Source of the DNA: Malaya genurostris
Taxonomy: Eukaryota; Arthropoda; Insecta; Diptera; Culicidae
DNA length: 64,000 nt
Assembly: GCF_030247185.1 (NCBI RefSeq)
Contig: NC_080572.1
Location: 209,279,435-209,343,434, forward strand
Direction: 5' to 3'
The stretch's first letter is position 1, and every line of letters starts with the position of its first letter. Below are positions 1 through 10,919 of this stretch, in pieces. A program made the translations under genes and the position numbers. The notes beneath the pieces were generated by a model. The model was not told where the DNA came from, made no database searches, and worked only from the letters and a program-made list of their open reading frames with translations.

Positions 1-1611
1 CATCCAGCAAGTCACAAGCTACCTGCTTCGTTTGCGGCTGGCTACCGATCAAAGTTAAAATTGTAAGATGGTATATAGTTATAGATTCCATAACTGTTAG
101 TTATAGAAAAATCAAGGTCGATTCAAATCAATTTTTCAATAGTATGCTATTGAAATATTGATATGACGTTGCCATACGTGTTTAAGCTAAATGTTTCCGA
201 TTCGATTGATAATTAAATTTTATAAATCCATCCGCAGAGCACTGAGTTATTAGCGTTCAAAATTATGACAAAAAAATCTAACGCGGGAAATTTTCTAATT
301 TTTAATTAACACCCGGCCACGTATAGTGAGGAGTAAGGCAAAAGGTTTTCGGCGAATGAGTTTTCGGTGAAATAACTCATTCGTATCTGTTTGAAACCTC
401 TTCAAATAACCTAATAATTGCTGAAATATATTTCTGTATACGCAAAAAAGGATGGAATTACAAAAACCACACTGTCTCGTATGATAAGAACCTTCAAGAA
501 TCATCTGTATGCCCGAATGAATGATCGTACAATGGGTCCAAGGTACCACTCAGTTTTATGCAGAAAACCTTAAAGTGGTCTGGGCGTGTCTACACGCTCC
601 AAAAGCCCCAAACTGGAATAAATAGTAAAACGTGGTGAATCTTACACCATGACCGACTTCAGTTAACTTATTGGTGAATTATATTTCGTTACCAAGTCTG
701 AGTTCAATGTTCCGGAAAATGTTTGAAAGAAGAAAAGATCGCAATATGAAGAACAATCAACGGTGCGATCCACGGAAGCGTGTCTGAACAAGTGTCTTTT
801 GCCATTCATATAGTAACATACAGGACTCTGTTTTAGCCTGATTTAGCAACCTGCCGCTGCACTCGAAATGTTTATAAATTTTCTACTGAGCTACTCACTG
901 CCCAAGGTTGAAATATTGATTGAGTAGCATTTTTGAACGCTATTTTTTATCGCTGAGAGTAAACTGTTGTAACAGCGTTATTATGGATTGTATTTATTTC
1001 GCTACTTCTTCAGAAAAATGTCAAATGCCAGATAGCAAAAATGCCTATGACACTACTAGTAATAGGCAAAAGAATATTCAAAGTGCCCAACATGAAAAGG
1101 AAAATTTTAATATTTTAACAAAATCTCGAATTTACCTATTAGTAGCTGTATAACACAGTTTTTCATGGGCTACAAGCAACTTTAGACTTTCGGTTCCTTT
1201 CACTGCTTCTATTGAACTGTTTTCATCGTGCGCTGAAATGGCTTCAATGGCCATTCAATTACTGTGGCCCTACCTTCATTTTTTATTCGTTGGCTCAGCT
1301 ACACAAATGTCAATATTTGCGTCAAGTAATTGAAAAACTTGCATCATAACACCAAACACGGCTGCGGCAGCAACAATGTGATGAATTCAACCAAAACCGA
1401 AGAATGAACTGCTAGCTATACTGGGTCATACATTGTACGAAGCTCTATTACTGTTAACATTGTGTGTGAAACAAGCACACCTTCGTACGGGAATTGTTTG
1501 CTAGCATAATGGAGTTTGTAGTTTCGTTCAACTATGGCGTAAAGGAAATTGCTTTAAAAAATAACTGCCACCAGGCGAATGTTTCTTGACGAAGAAATTC
1601 ACATTAAGACT
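1..1611. other. Unassigned AT-rich DNA
   Basis: I see no supportable gene, RNA or repeat boundary here. Open frames are short, low in charged residues and lack coding character. A run near 1380-1500 is less AT-rich, but no splice-flanked frame could be followed. Confidence 0.5.
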
Positions 1612-1831
1612 TTTGTACCAATAGTCATCTCATTAGTAGAGTCGCAATTTTGTTTTGCCGACAACTTGACTTTCAATCAACGAATTGTGATTAAATCGGA
1701 TACAATATCTTTGCTTCGGCCTTGAGGAGCAATACCGCAGAAAAAACTTGAAACATCAAACAGAGGCAACAGATCTCACTCTAAATTATGGTTTTCGTAT
1801 ATGAGATGACTACTGGAGCCGTTACTCTATA
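1612..1831. mobile_element. Small TIR element (MITE), family A
   Basis: The left end reads CAATAGTCATCTCATTAGTA and the right end is a degenerate inverted copy (GAGATGACTACTGGAGCC, then GTTACTCTATA). The interior (ACAATATCTTTGCTTCGG, AGATCTCACTCTAA, ATGGTTTTC) is shared with the copy at 36218-36530, which has better ends. There is no coding capacity, so it must have been moved by a transposase supplied elsewhere. The short length and AT-rich interior fit a MITE. The superfamily is not determined; a TA target site is suggested by the better copies. Confidence 0.55.
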
Positions 1832-2499
1832 TAAATGTTGGGGGTATGTTGTTAATGAGAAATATGACATAGACAGCATTTATAAAAACTTACCTTACGA
1901 AAACTCAACTTGATATCGAGATAGCGAAACATAACTACAGCGATATCTATTTGAGGTTTTCATGCATCGTTTTGTAATCAAACACCGATGTTTTCTTTTA
2001 TTATTACCTATATATAGCTTTCGGTAATTGATCGTTTTTCCTGGTGCCAAGCTCACACCTCGATTAATTTATTTATCTGGAAACAATCATGATTGGGTTT
2101 GTGTTGGTAACAAAAAGGTTAGCGTTGATATCAACCATTTTCTGTTGAATTTCGCTTCGGCATCACCATTTTAGTGTAACAGACTTCGTGGAATTCAACA
2201 TTGGTGTTGTCGAATATTTTCGCATCGGTTTTTAAAAATCCAAGAAAACATAACAGCGTCAAGTGTAGTTTCGATTCGGTTTAGAGAACCATAAGATAAT
2301 GTTCTCAGAAATAAATATATCGTTATTTTACATACCTTCCCATTCATGGGTGTTAAATAATTTTAACAGGTAATTTCGATAGAAGTTACGCTTAGGTTTA
2401 GTTGGAAACTAAATATATTTTTTTAAGTAATGACCTTTAGGTTTTACACATTCTGCCGATCTTTCGAGAAACTTTGGATAGCATCATAATCACTTTTTT
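1832..2499. other. Unassigned AT-rich DNA
   Basis: Nothing recognisable lies between the MITE and the next TIR element. There is no open frame of note and no splice-bounded coding stretch. Confidence 0.5.
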
Positions 2500-3735
2500 T
2501 AATCCACCTAATAATGTAATAATGCCTTTCTCGTGTTACTGATATTTCCAAAAATATCACTAGAAAATTCTGTCAAGAATTTCTTTTTCAAATTCGAATA
2601 AAATGAATTCTTTGGGTATAAACTGGAACAACCTTTTCAATTTGTGAACAGTTAGGTCAAGTTAATAAGCACTTTCCTTTATTTTGCACCGATTTTCACT
2701 AGTCAATTTTTCGTAATGAAACAAGACTTTTATAGAAAAGAATTGTTATCATGACTCTGTGATAATACTAACAAATAGGTACAAGTTGAATAAAAGATTT
2801 ACATATTTTTCAAAGCTGGTGGTGTTTTCTTCTTCCGTACCAGCACGTACTGACGCGTACCGGTTTTGCATCGTCATTTTGGATGACGGTTTCAATGTTT
2901 TGACACCCTATAATTTCGGCATTGGAAGTCAGATCTGGATGAAATTGCACAGTACCTTCTAAGATAATGAGAGTTTTAATGTTAATCATGATTCGTGCAA
3001 ATCGATTCAATCGTTGCTGAGAAATCGAAATGAGCTCCGTTTTGCATTTCTCATATAGAAAGGTTATGCAATCACTGTGAAACCCGACTTTTGAACCGAG
3101 GCCCGGAGGGCCGAGTGTCATATACTATTCGACTAAGTTCGTCGAGTACGCAAAATGTCTGTGTGTACGTGTGTGTGTGCGCGTATGTGTGTATGTAACG
3201 TTTTTTTGCACTAACTTTTCTCGGAGATGGCTGAACCGATTTTGTGAAAATCTAAATGAAAAACTTAGATTCAACTGAAAGGTTTTATGGTCCCATACAA
3301 AATTCCTGAATATTATTTGGATCCGACTTCCGGTTCGGGAGTTATGGAGTAAAATGTGAAAAAAACATGTGTTCTAACTTTTCTCATAGATGGCGCGACC
3401 GATTTTCACAAAGTTAGGTTCAAAGGTTGGAACGTCTTCTGGTCCCATGCGTAATTCCTGAATTTCATGCGGATCCGACTTCCGGATCCGGAAATATAGG
3501 GTAAAGTGGGTTAAAAATTGTATACCATCCCTGAACATGCGGAAAAACCTTGAAAAAATTCTCATTCGACCTCAAATCTTTTCCAATTGATAGTTTTCAT
3601 CAGTAGACGGTCAAACAAACCGATTTCGGTTATTCTTTTAAGAATCGAAGAAAATTATTTTGAAGAATACCACAGTATTATATATGATAGTATGATTGAT
3701 ATGAGAAAGGCATCATTATACCACTAGGTGGATTA
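2500..3735. mobile_element. TIR element, GCCTTTCTC / CACTAGGTGGATT family, complete copy
   Basis: The left end AATCCACCTAATAATGTAAT followed by AATGCCTTTCTC is the inverted complement of the right end GAGAAAGGCATCATTATACC followed by ACTAGGTGGATT, so both TIRs (~32 bp) are present. The interior holds the motif that marks this family throughout the window: AAAGGTTATGCAATCACTGT, CCGAGGCCCGGAGGGCCGAG, a TGTCATATAC box, a GT-rich microsatellite and two tandem passages with ACTTCCGG. There is no transposase frame. This is a non-autonomous DNA transposon of ~1.24 kb; superfamily unknown. At least ten relatives occur in the window. Confidence 0.65.
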
Positions 3736-4201
3736 AACAGGTTTTTGGAGCTTTTCTTTACTATTATCGGCGCTTTTGGAACCGGAAACCGGGGACTAAT
3801 AATACCAAAGTAAGTTTATATATCCTCCAACTAACAAGATCTGACAACTAGATGAATTTGCCAGTAAGTTTTATAAAAATTTGCACCTCGTTTCGCCACT
3901 TGTGAGAAAATACTCATGAAGTAGAAAATTTTTCACTTATCGCGGTGTTGAAGCGAAACTGGAAGACTTTTCGAGGACTTTTTGAAGAATTTTAAGAACT
4001 TTAATTTGCTTCGTAGTTTGTGAAAATCGGTTAAGGAATTTCCGAGAAAATTGAGACCTTTCATTTGTCACCTGAGTTTGTGAAAATCGGTTCAGCAATC
4101 TCTGAGAAAATTGAGTGACATGATTTGTCACATACACACAGACATATCGACGAACCGAGTCGAATGGTATATGACACTAGGCCCTTCTCCATGAGAAAGG
4201 C
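3736..4201 (-). mobile_element. Truncated, inverted copy of the GCCTTTCTC family
   Basis: Read on the minus strand this begins with GCCTTTCTCATGGAGAAGGG and continues through CATATACCATTCGACTCGG and the AATTTTCTC passages of the family. It abuts the complete copy at 2500-3735 in opposite orientation. No second TIR is visible at its left side, so it is a fragment. Confidence 0.5.
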
Positions 4202-5454
4202 AAAAATACATTTTTTTTTCTTTCATGTCAATCCTTTCGACAAGCCATTTAGTGACTTTTTCCTATTTGCAGAGGTGCTGCTCTGTAAGTTAGTGTCTAT
4301 TGATGTGAAAATGGGATAGTATGACGGGGTGACGTCTAGAGAGTACGGTGGGTTTGAATTTTTTTTTTCGGAACTGGTCAAAACTTAACAAATTCGCTAA
4401 TTAAATAAAATTAAATTTAATAGAAATTTGTCATAATTGATAAAGACCGAACACATAGTTGTTCTTAGAAGTGTAGTTACGTTTACTACTTTCCCCCTTC
4501 GTACTTTGGGAAAAGCGCTACAAATCAGGAAGTCAACTCTCGAGAGTTCTAAAAAGGTTTAGGAAACTGATGGCTTCGTGTCATATACGAGAATAGGGCA
4601 GAAACCCGAAAGCAGCATGATAAAAACAGATGGAACAGAATTACAAATCGATTTTGCAGTTTTTATGAAGCACATTTAAAAACATCGCATAACTAACTAA
4701 GAAAAACACTTTTAACGTTTCTCTAACTTCTCGATGCCGATGTCTTTTGCCTCAGAATAGCCTTCACATTTAACAATTGCTTCTTTAACAAATATGTTAA
4801 TTGCGAGCATTTTTTTTGTTGAGATCAGCAAATAACCACGGCACTTCTATCGATGTAAAAAGTCATTAGGGTGGTCCATGTTTGGACTGAGATCTGGAAT
4901 CTTACTTTTCTACTTGAATTTAAAAAAATATTACACTTCACAGCAAAGTTGCAGGAAATTTTACTTTGAGCAACTTTACTGAACAAACCTCTTTCCTTGC
5001 TCTTCATTTGATCGAGTAACATCAACTTTTCGGAGTAAAAGTAGGGTGACTCTTAAAGAAAGAAACTTGCGAGAAAATCGTCTTCCGAAGAGTAGTCAAG
5101 CTATTTATCGCGCACAATTTTGCTCAACTGAGCTTTTGTCTTTCTCATATATCATATAGGTTATTTTAATAAAAACTACTATTAGAAAGTTATGTCACTT
5201 TCCATGTTCTATCCCATATCGTCGCAAAAATCTGATTTATTACTGTATTTGATCGAACCGCGGCAGACGCTTTGAAAATAGCTTTCTGGTGGTAAAATGT
5301 TCATGCATAATTGTAAACACACTGCATTTTGATGTCTTTATCCAGAGCGTTAACCCTCATCGGTGTCTGTAGTTCGACCAATTTAATTACTATAGAGAAA
5401 GAGATCGTTATGTATGCAGATTTGTAACATTCTAATTTATAATATTTTTACGGT
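4202..5454. other. Unassigned DNA
   Basis: No gene supported. The stretch is AT-rich and its longest open frames have no recognisable domain. Confidence 0.5.
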
Positions 5455-5660
5455 TCGTCTTTGGCTCATCAGTGCAGAGCAGTTCAAATTGAACTGCTTA
5501 GTGCTAAACTGCTAGCAGTTCAATTTGAACCGCTAAGCAGACGTGAAGTTTTTGCTATTTACAGAGCACTTTTTGTTTTGCAACGGAGTGCAATGCCTTT
5601 TCTGACGTGCCGAACGAAAACGACTATTTCTGACCGATGCAGGTTTGGTCATTTAGGGGT
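5455..5660 (+). repeat. Dispersed repeat, CTCATCAGTGC family, copy 1
   Basis: The sequence GGCTCATCAGTGC followed by CAGTTCAAATTGAACTG, CTGCTAGCAGTT and CTAAGCAGACGTGAAGTTT recurs in degraded form at 33055-33225. CAGTTCAAATTGAACTG is a perfect 17-bp palindrome. No coding frame is convincing. Likely a piece of a moderately repeated mobile element. Confidence 0.5.
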
Positions 5661-5740
5661 TAGCCAACGACGAAACGTAAAAATAATAAAAACGGTTATG
5701 TGCCCTAGCACAAAATTTAGCTAACCCCTGAATGACCATT
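5645..5740. repeat. Short inverted repeat (hairpin)
   Basis: GGTCATTTAGGGGTTAGC near 5646 pairs with GCTAACCCCTGAATGACC near 5721 (one mismatch over 18 bp), enclosing ~58 bp. It could be the paired ends of a tiny fold-back element or a transcribed hairpin; nothing in between is coding. Confidence 0.5.
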
Positions 5741-6720
5741 CTAATTTGGTTATGGGTTGGTTTATTGGGTTATTTAATGGGATTTTTTTCTCTTCATTTA
5801 AGAAGAATTTGGAGCAAATTTCACCCTGTAATTTCTTAACCAAAAGACGGACCGAGATAAAATTCAACCTATCATTTGAATTCAATGTAGTGAAAATCGG
5901 TTTGGAATCTCTAAAAACAGTGTTTGAAATACACAGTGTTGTCTTTGGCCAATTTATTAGGTGCGTTTGATCGTCAACTAACTACACCTACTGATTGGAA
6001 TTATTTAAAGTCCGTTTTGTAATGTTTTCCGTTTTTGCCTTTCTCTATAGTTTTGTATTGCGACTTTAACACATTTCTGCCGGAACCAAAATGCAAATGA
6101 AATTTAATTGTAACAACATTGGAAAATTTTAATTGTTTTCAAAAAATGTATGAAACAATCATCAAAAACAATTATTCTTAACTTTTACACAATAGGTTTA
6201 AGTTTATTGTGTTATCTGCGATCTGTGAAAGTTTCATTCAAATATTTTCATTTGTTAAAAAATGGCATGATTTTTTTTAAATAATGGAAAGTTTTAAGTT
6301 CTTTATTTTGTCGTGAATACGACTTACTTTACTATGGGGCGCCTTTTCAAAATTTACCCTCTGAGAGAGTGATAAGTTTTTGATCGTGAATATCTCCTGT
6401 TATATCTAACGAATCAACATAATTCTTGCTACATGCCATCGGAAATATGATCACAATTTTATGACAAAACTTTCAGTTGTGTGACATATTCTTAAATAGT
6501 TCACAATTAAACTTTTCTGAAATGTTTGGTATAAACGAGTATCAAAGAGGATAATTCATATGGCGCGTTTGCCTTTCTCGTATTTTGAAAGCTCATAGCT
6601 CAGTGATCTGTAGAAGGATTTATATAATCTAACTACCAATAGAATCGAAAATCTTCAACTTGAACGTGTATTACAACAATATTGAAGTTTTTCAATATTA
6701 CACTATTGAAAAACCTGTTT
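5741..6720. other. Unassigned DNA
   Basis: AT-rich, with scattered GCCTTTCTC words typical of repeat edges (near 6045 and 6567) but no complete element or gene that I can delimit. Confidence 0.45.
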
Positions 6721-6743
6721 GATTTAACCCATGACAGCACCAG

Positions 6744-6794
6744 CCAATCAGAACGCGAGATGTCTGTATCTATACAAGAGCATCCATATAAAAG
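6744..6794 (+). promoter_or_regulatory. Histone-type promoter relic (CCAAT + TATA)
   Basis: CCAATCAGAACGCGAG at 6744 lies about 43 bp ahead of TATAAAAG at 6787. CCAAT plus TATA at this spacing is usual for replication-dependent histone promoters. It precedes an H2B-like start at 6921 and lies close to the H2A pseudogene. Functional status is unknown and the downstream frame is broken. Confidence 0.4.
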
Positions 6795-6920
6795 TTGAAT
6801 GGTTCACTTTTCCTATCATTTGCTGAGCAACTCTTCCCGAAACAAGACACACGACAGCAACATCGAGGACCTGTCGTCTCATTGTTTCCCGATATGAATG
6901 CACGAGACACCGTCAGCACA

Positions 6921-7040
6921 ATGACACCGAAAAAGGCAGCCAAAAAGTCCAGCAAGGCCCATTGCCGAAACAAGACACACACGAGAACCATCTCAGATCT
7001 CAATATTTCCTACCAAAAGATTCATCAAGATGGGAGTTAA
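6921..7040 (+). pseudogene. Possible histone H2B N-terminus relic
   Basis: The ATG at 6921 gives MTPKKAAKKSSKAH, resembling the lysine-rich start of insect H2B (M-A-P-K-x-x-x-K-A-A-K-K-S/A-G-K-A-Q). The resemblance fades within ~14 residues and the frame closes at 7038; the histone-fold part is absent. A second diverged copy of the same leader lies near 10930-10980 (IAQKTGRKA). Short lysine/alanine-rich matches are weak evidence alone; the call leans on the H2A pseudogene 300 bp away and the CCAAT/TATA pair upstream. It could be chance. Confidence 0.3.
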
Positions 7041-7160
7041 AATAATTTGCACCGTCACTAACACATTCAATTACGAACGGCAATGCGAAAGCGAAAGTGA
7101 TGATTTTGAACACATCTTTATACTAGTTTACAAATATGCCGTGCGAAACAGAGTTGCCAC
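7041..7160 (-). repeat. Histone-promoter-like segment, copy 1 of a flanking direct repeat
   Basis: The block CACTAACACATTCAATTACG, AATGCGAAAGCGAAAGTGAT and CACATCTTTATACTAGT recurs almost unchanged at 10985-11105, on the other side of the Jockey LINE. On the minus strand CTAGTATAAAGATGTG supplies a TATA box near 7117, pointing away from the H2A pseudogene. The two copies flank the LINE as direct repeats far longer than any LINE target-site duplication, so they predate it, probably as duplicated histone-cluster DNA. Confidence 0.5.
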
Positions 7161-7319
7161 AGATCAATATGTATTTTTGTCGCGAGTACTTTAGTATGCG
7201 GCCGAAAACAAAAATTGTTAGAACAAATGTTTCCACTTGATTTGCGCATTCTACTTTCCAGGCGTATCAGAACTGGCTAAACTTAAAGCAATTCTAAATA
7301 TTTCTTTATCACAGTGATG

Positions 7320-7597
7320 TGGTCATCCTGAAAAGGACGGGGTTTTCAACGGATGGCCAGCTGCAGATGGCGAGAGATGATTTTCGTTTTCGTTGTCATG
7401 GGCAGCGTTACCGGTCAACTCCAACACTTCGGCAACCAAGTACTCCATCACTGCCGCCAGATAGACCGATGCACCAGCACTGACACGCTCGGCGTAGTTC
7501 CCCTTCCGAGGCAAACGATGGATTCTGCCGCCAACTGGGCACTTCAGACCAGCACGGTTTGAGCGGGACTTTACCTTGCCCTTAATTGTTCCTCCAC
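7320..7597 (-). pseudogene. Histone H2A pseudogene
   Basis: The minus-strand frame reads KSRSNRAGL, GRIHRLPRKGNYAERV, VYLAAVMEYLVAEVLEL and GNAAHDN, matching the H2A histone fold from about residue 5 to 75. After that codon the frame shifts by one base; the next frame continues as IISRHLQLAIR (H2A IIPRHLQLAIR) and hits a TGA at 7346-7348 where the protein should read RNDEEL. The N-terminal MSGRGKG is missing because Jockey LINE sequence begins at about 7596-7600. An extra residue (PVGGRIH) and several substitutions confirm decay. Normal H2A is ~124 residues; about 85 codons are recognisable here. Confidence 0.88.
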
Positions 7598-8015
7598 AAC
7601 TGTGAACTGTGATGGCGACCATCCATCTACTTGCAAATCGTGTCCCAAACGTGCTGAGTTCACAAAAATTCGACAACAGGCATCCCGTAAACAATCAACG
7701 CGCAAGAATGTTCCACAGAAGGATGAAATTAATTTCCCACGGCTCCCACCGAAGAGGGATATTCCGAATTTGCCGCCACTTCCTCGCAGCAATTCAAAGA
7801 CTTCAGCCGCTGGATCTCAAAAAGAATCTTCCTCAAGAATCCCTCCTGGATGGGGCAATAATCAACCACATGCAAAGGATGACTCTGGTGATTTATTCTC
7901 TGCTGAACAACTGATCGTCATTTTTGAAACAATGACAACAAAACTACGAAACTGCAGAACGCGGTTAGATCAAATCAACGCCTTAGGCAAATTCATCATC
8001 GAATATGCAATATAA
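7587..8015 (+). CDS. Jockey LINE ORF1 (gag-like), C-terminal part only
   Basis: This is the end of the nucleic-acid-binding ORF1 protein. The frame opens at the junction with the H2A relic and carries CDGDHPSTCKSC, the last zinc-knuckle-like motif of Jockey ORF1 proteins, then a basic, serine/proline-rich tail (FPRLPPKRDIPNLPPLP) and a short hydrophobic helix before TAA at 8013-8015. About 137 residues remain of what is usually 400-600. There is no real initiation codon: the frame simply enters from H2A-derived DNA, so it is not expected to be made. ORF1 overlaps the ORF2 start by 11 bases. Confidence 0.7.
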   Translation, partial: CSSTTVNCDGDHPSTCKSCPKRAEFTKIRQQASRKQSTRKNVPQKDEINFPRLPPKRDIPNLPPLPRSNSKTSAAGSQKESSSRIPPGWGNNQPHAKDDSGDLFSAEQLIVIFETMTTKLRNCRTRLDQINALGKFIIEYAI

Positions 8016-10905
8016 TGAGTTGGTTATAGTAAATTGGAATGCTTGCTCACTCAGGAGCAAAACTGCTGAATTGTCCGACTTTCTTCAAGAGAAGAATGCC
8101 GATATTGCTATTTTAACTGAAACTCATCTTAAACCTGAAATTTCTATTTTTATTTCCAATTACAGGATTCACAGGCTCGACAGGACAACTACCAGAGGAG
8201 GGGGAGTTGCCATTGCCGTTAAACGATCCATTCAGCACAGGCTTCTGTCAGCCTTTAAATTGCAACTCATAGAAGCCATCGGAATTGAGATTACAACGAC
8301 GATGGGACCCATCATCATCATTGCAGCGTACTGCCCCAAACAAACAAATCTTCGAGATGGTACGTGTGCATCATTGAAGCGAGATCTGGCTATGCTCACT
8401 CGACGACAGAACAAATTCATCATTGCTGGGGACCTGAACGCACGGCATGAGCTGTGGGGAAACAGAAGACAGAATCGAAACGGATTCGTACTTGCCGAAG
8501 ATTACGAAGCTGGACAATACAACATCTTCGCTCCGGATCAACCAACGCGACTTTCCAGATCGGGAGTTCATTCCATTTTGGATATATTCATCAGCAACAT
8601 CGCCATAGACAGCTCTCCGGTTGTCTTCTACGAGCTCTCTTCTGACCACTTTCCAGTAATATTGACGTTGGGATCTTCACCAGAAACAGTGCCTATTCAA
8701 CCTCGGAGGAACTATTATCGCACCGATTGGGTCCAATTTCAACATATCGCCGACCAACTTATTAATATCGATTTACCACTTGATTCCCCGATGGAAATCG
8801 ATGCAGCCCTATCTTCCTTCCAGTATTCAATCACAGTCGCTCGTGATAGGACAGTTCCAGTACAACATATGCCGACTTCCTCTCTTCAAATCGACAGCGT
8901 CACCAAGAAACTCATCCGACTTCGGAATATCTACCGGAGGCAGTATCAACGAACTGGCATCCTAGATAGGAAGACTACTTATAACAACTTAACTAGGATA
9001 ATCCAGGAAAGGATATCTGAGCTTCGCAACAGGAACTTCCAGCAAAAGCTTCGAGAAATTCTCCCACATTCAAAGCCCTTCTGGTCCTTAACGAAGGTGC
9101 TTAAGAAAAAACCGAAGGCTATTCCTCCTCTGATGTCACCCCAGGACGCAGCTGAAGGAATACCTTTAATCACACCAGTAGAGAAGGCAAATGCGCTAGG
9201 CCAGCAGTTTGTGTGTTCTCACAATTTAGGACTTAACATTGTTAGTCCATATGAAAGAGCCGTTGCTGATAGCGTAGCTGAGGTTGACCAATCAGACAGC
9301 TTGGTTCCTGGAGAAAGTAGAGTCACTGCGAATGAGCTGATGGCTTTTGTGAAAAAATCCAAAAATATGAAGGCCCCCAATTTCGACAACACATTCAACA
9401 TTGAGCTGAAACATTTGAGTATTCGCTCATTTGTCTTCTTAGCTAAAATTTTTAACAGGTGCTGGGAGCTTGGTTACTTCCCTTCAATGTGGAAGTTAGC
9501 TAAAGTTATCCCAGTTTTGAAACCGGGGAAAGATCCTTCCTTTTCCAAGCGCTATCGGCCCATCAGCTTACTCTCTGCCCTATCCAAGCTGTTTGAAAAG
9601 TCAATACAAAGGCGAATTCTTGCTTTTGCAGATGAACAGGATATATTTCTGGAAGAACAGTTTGGGTTCCGGAAAGGAAGATCCACCATCCACCAACTCA
9701 CAAGGGTTAACAACGTCATCCAGCAAAACAAATCAGTGTCCAAAACGACTGCCATGGCAATATTGGATATTGAAAAGGCATTCGATAATGTGTGGCACGA
9801 TGGCCTGGTGTTTAAATTGCATAGGTATAATTTTCTCATGTATCTTATTAAAATTATCAAAAATTATCTTGCAGATAGAGCATTCCAGGTTTCTCTGAAT
9901 AATGCACTTTCGGAAAGATTTACTATTCCTGCTGGTGTACCCCAAGGAAGTATCCTAGGTCCCATTCTATACAACATTTTCACATCAGACATCCCACCTC
10001 TTCCAGGTGGTGGTGTTCTATCACAATTTGCTGATGATACTGCCATTCTTTACAAAGGTCGTGTCATTAATGCTCTGAAGAATAAACTACAGACAGGTCT
10101 GGACGCTTTAACGGAATATTTTACAAGCTGGAAAATTGTGATCAATGCAGCAAAAACTCAGGTCATCTTGTTTCCACATTCAAGATCTCCAAAACTTGTT
10201 CCATCAGACGAATGCAGAATACGATTCGGTGATGAGGTCATTCAATGGTCCGATGAAGTTATCTATCTAGGACTCACCTTTGACAGACATCTGATATTCA
10301 GGTCACATGTTGACAAAATCGTTCAAAAATGCAGCATACTCATTAGGTCTCTGTATCCGCTGATTTGTAGAACATCTAAACTATGCCTGAAGAATCAGAT
10401 GGCTGTCTATAAACAAATCATCTACCCCGCAATTGAATACGCAGTCCCTGTTTGGCGGGGCTGTGCACGAACACACAAACTTAGGCTTCAGCGCATTCAA
10501 AGTAAGATCTTGAAGATGATTCTAAATCTACCCCCTTGGACAAGGACTAGTGAAGTACATGAGATGGCCTCACTGGATATACTAGAACAAAAATTCGAAC
10601 AATACTGCACGAAATTTGAAGAGAGGTGCTCAATCTCTGAAATACAAATAATTCAAAATTTGTACGTATTAGGTAAGGGATAGTTATAAGTAGGTAGACA
10701 TTTTATAAATAATTAAAATAAATATTATGATTAAACATTAGTATGTAAAACAAGAGTAACTAAAACACCTAATATTAATAACGAATCGTATGAACAACAA
10801 AGATGAAAGGCCAAAGGGTCAAAACACTTGTACTGTAAAATGTTGATGTAATACACAAAAATAAGATTAATAAACAGATATTTATGCATGAGAAATAGCG
10901 TCATT
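7596..10905 (+). mobile_element. Jockey-clade non-LTR retrotransposon, 5'-truncated
   Basis: Contains the 3' part of ORF1 and a complete ORF2 with AP endonuclease and reverse transcriptase but no RNase H, the Jockey arrangement. The 5' end is cut inside ORF1 and joins the H2A pseudogene directly. The 3' UTR (from 10684) has AATAAA near 10870 and no long poly(A); the exact 3' end is not resolved, around 10880-10915. The ~2.7-kb ORF2 has no stops, so insertion is recent or the copy is conserved. It resembles the Juan/Jockey elements of culicine mosquitoes, but the family name cannot be confirmed from sequence alone. Confidence 0.85.
8005..10683 (+). CDS. Jockey LINE ORF2: endonuclease / reverse transcriptase
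   Basis: An 892-residue polyprotein that nicks genomic DNA and copies the element RNA at the nick. Endonuclease motifs in order: NWNACSLRS near the start, ETHLKP (~40), AGDLNARHELWGN (~140) and SSDHFPV (~215), supplying the acidic and histidine catalytic set. RT motifs: YRPISLLSALSKLFEK, QFGFRKGRSTIHQLT, LDIEKAFDNVW (catalytic Asp ~586), GVPQGSILGPILYN and FADD at 675-678. No RNase H domain follows; the protein ends about 30 residues after the LQRIQSKILKMIL region. ATG at 8005 lies inside the end of ORF1 (ATGCAATATAA), suggesting coupled re-initiation. The glycine of the usual KAPGxD motif is replaced by asparagine (KAPNFD). Intact frame; transcription is doubtful because the 5' promoter is missing. 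Confidence 0.92.
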   Translation: MQYNELVIVNWNACSLRSKTAELSDFLQEKNADIAILTETHLKPEISIFISNYRIHRLDRTTTRGGGVAIAVKRSIQHRLLSAFKLQLIEAIGIEITTTMGPIIIIAAYCPKQTNLRDGTCASLKRDLAMLTRRQNKFIIAGDLNARHELWGNRRQNRNGFVLAEDYEAGQYNIFAPDQPTRLSRSGVHSILDIFISNIAIDSSPVVFYELSSDHFPVILTLGSSPETVPIQPRRNYYRTDWVQFQHIADQLINIDLPLDSPMEIDAALSSFQYSITVARDRTVPVQHMPTSSLQIDSVTKKLIRLRNIYRRQYQRTGILDRKTTYNNLTRIIQERISELRNRNFQQKLREILPHSKPFWSLTKVLKKKPKAIPPLMSPQDAAEGIPLITPVEKANALGQQFVCSHNLGLNIVSPYERAVADSVAEVDQSDSLVPGESRVTANELMAFVKKSKNMKAPNFDNTFNIELKHLSIRSFVFLAKIFNRCWELGYFPSMWKLAKVIPVLKPGKDPSFSKRYRPISLLSALSKLFEKSIQRRILAFADEQDIFLEEQFGFRKGRSTIHQLTRVNNVIQQNKSVSKTTAMAILDIEKAFDNVWHDGLVFKLHRYNFLMYLIKIIKNYLADRAFQVSLNNALSERFTIPAGVPQGSILGPILYNIFTSDIPPLPGGGVLSQFADDTAILYKGRVINALKNKLQTGLDALTEYFTSWKIVINAAKTQVILFPHSRSPKLVPSDECRIRFGDEVIQWSDEVIYLGLTFDRHLIFRSHVDKIVQKCSILIRSLYPLICRTSKLCLKNQMAVYKQIIYPAIEYAVPVWRGCARTHKLRLQRIQSKILKMILNLPPWTRTSEVHEMASLDILEQKFEQYCTKFEERCSISEIQIIQNLYVLGKG

Positions 10906-10919
10906 TAAGTTAAAGCAGC

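Noticed and set aside
6770..7003. A minus-strand frame with a hydrophobic stretch opposite the H2B-like leader
   Set aside because: It is the antisense of a histone-promoter relic; hydrophobicity comes from translating lysine codons in reverse.
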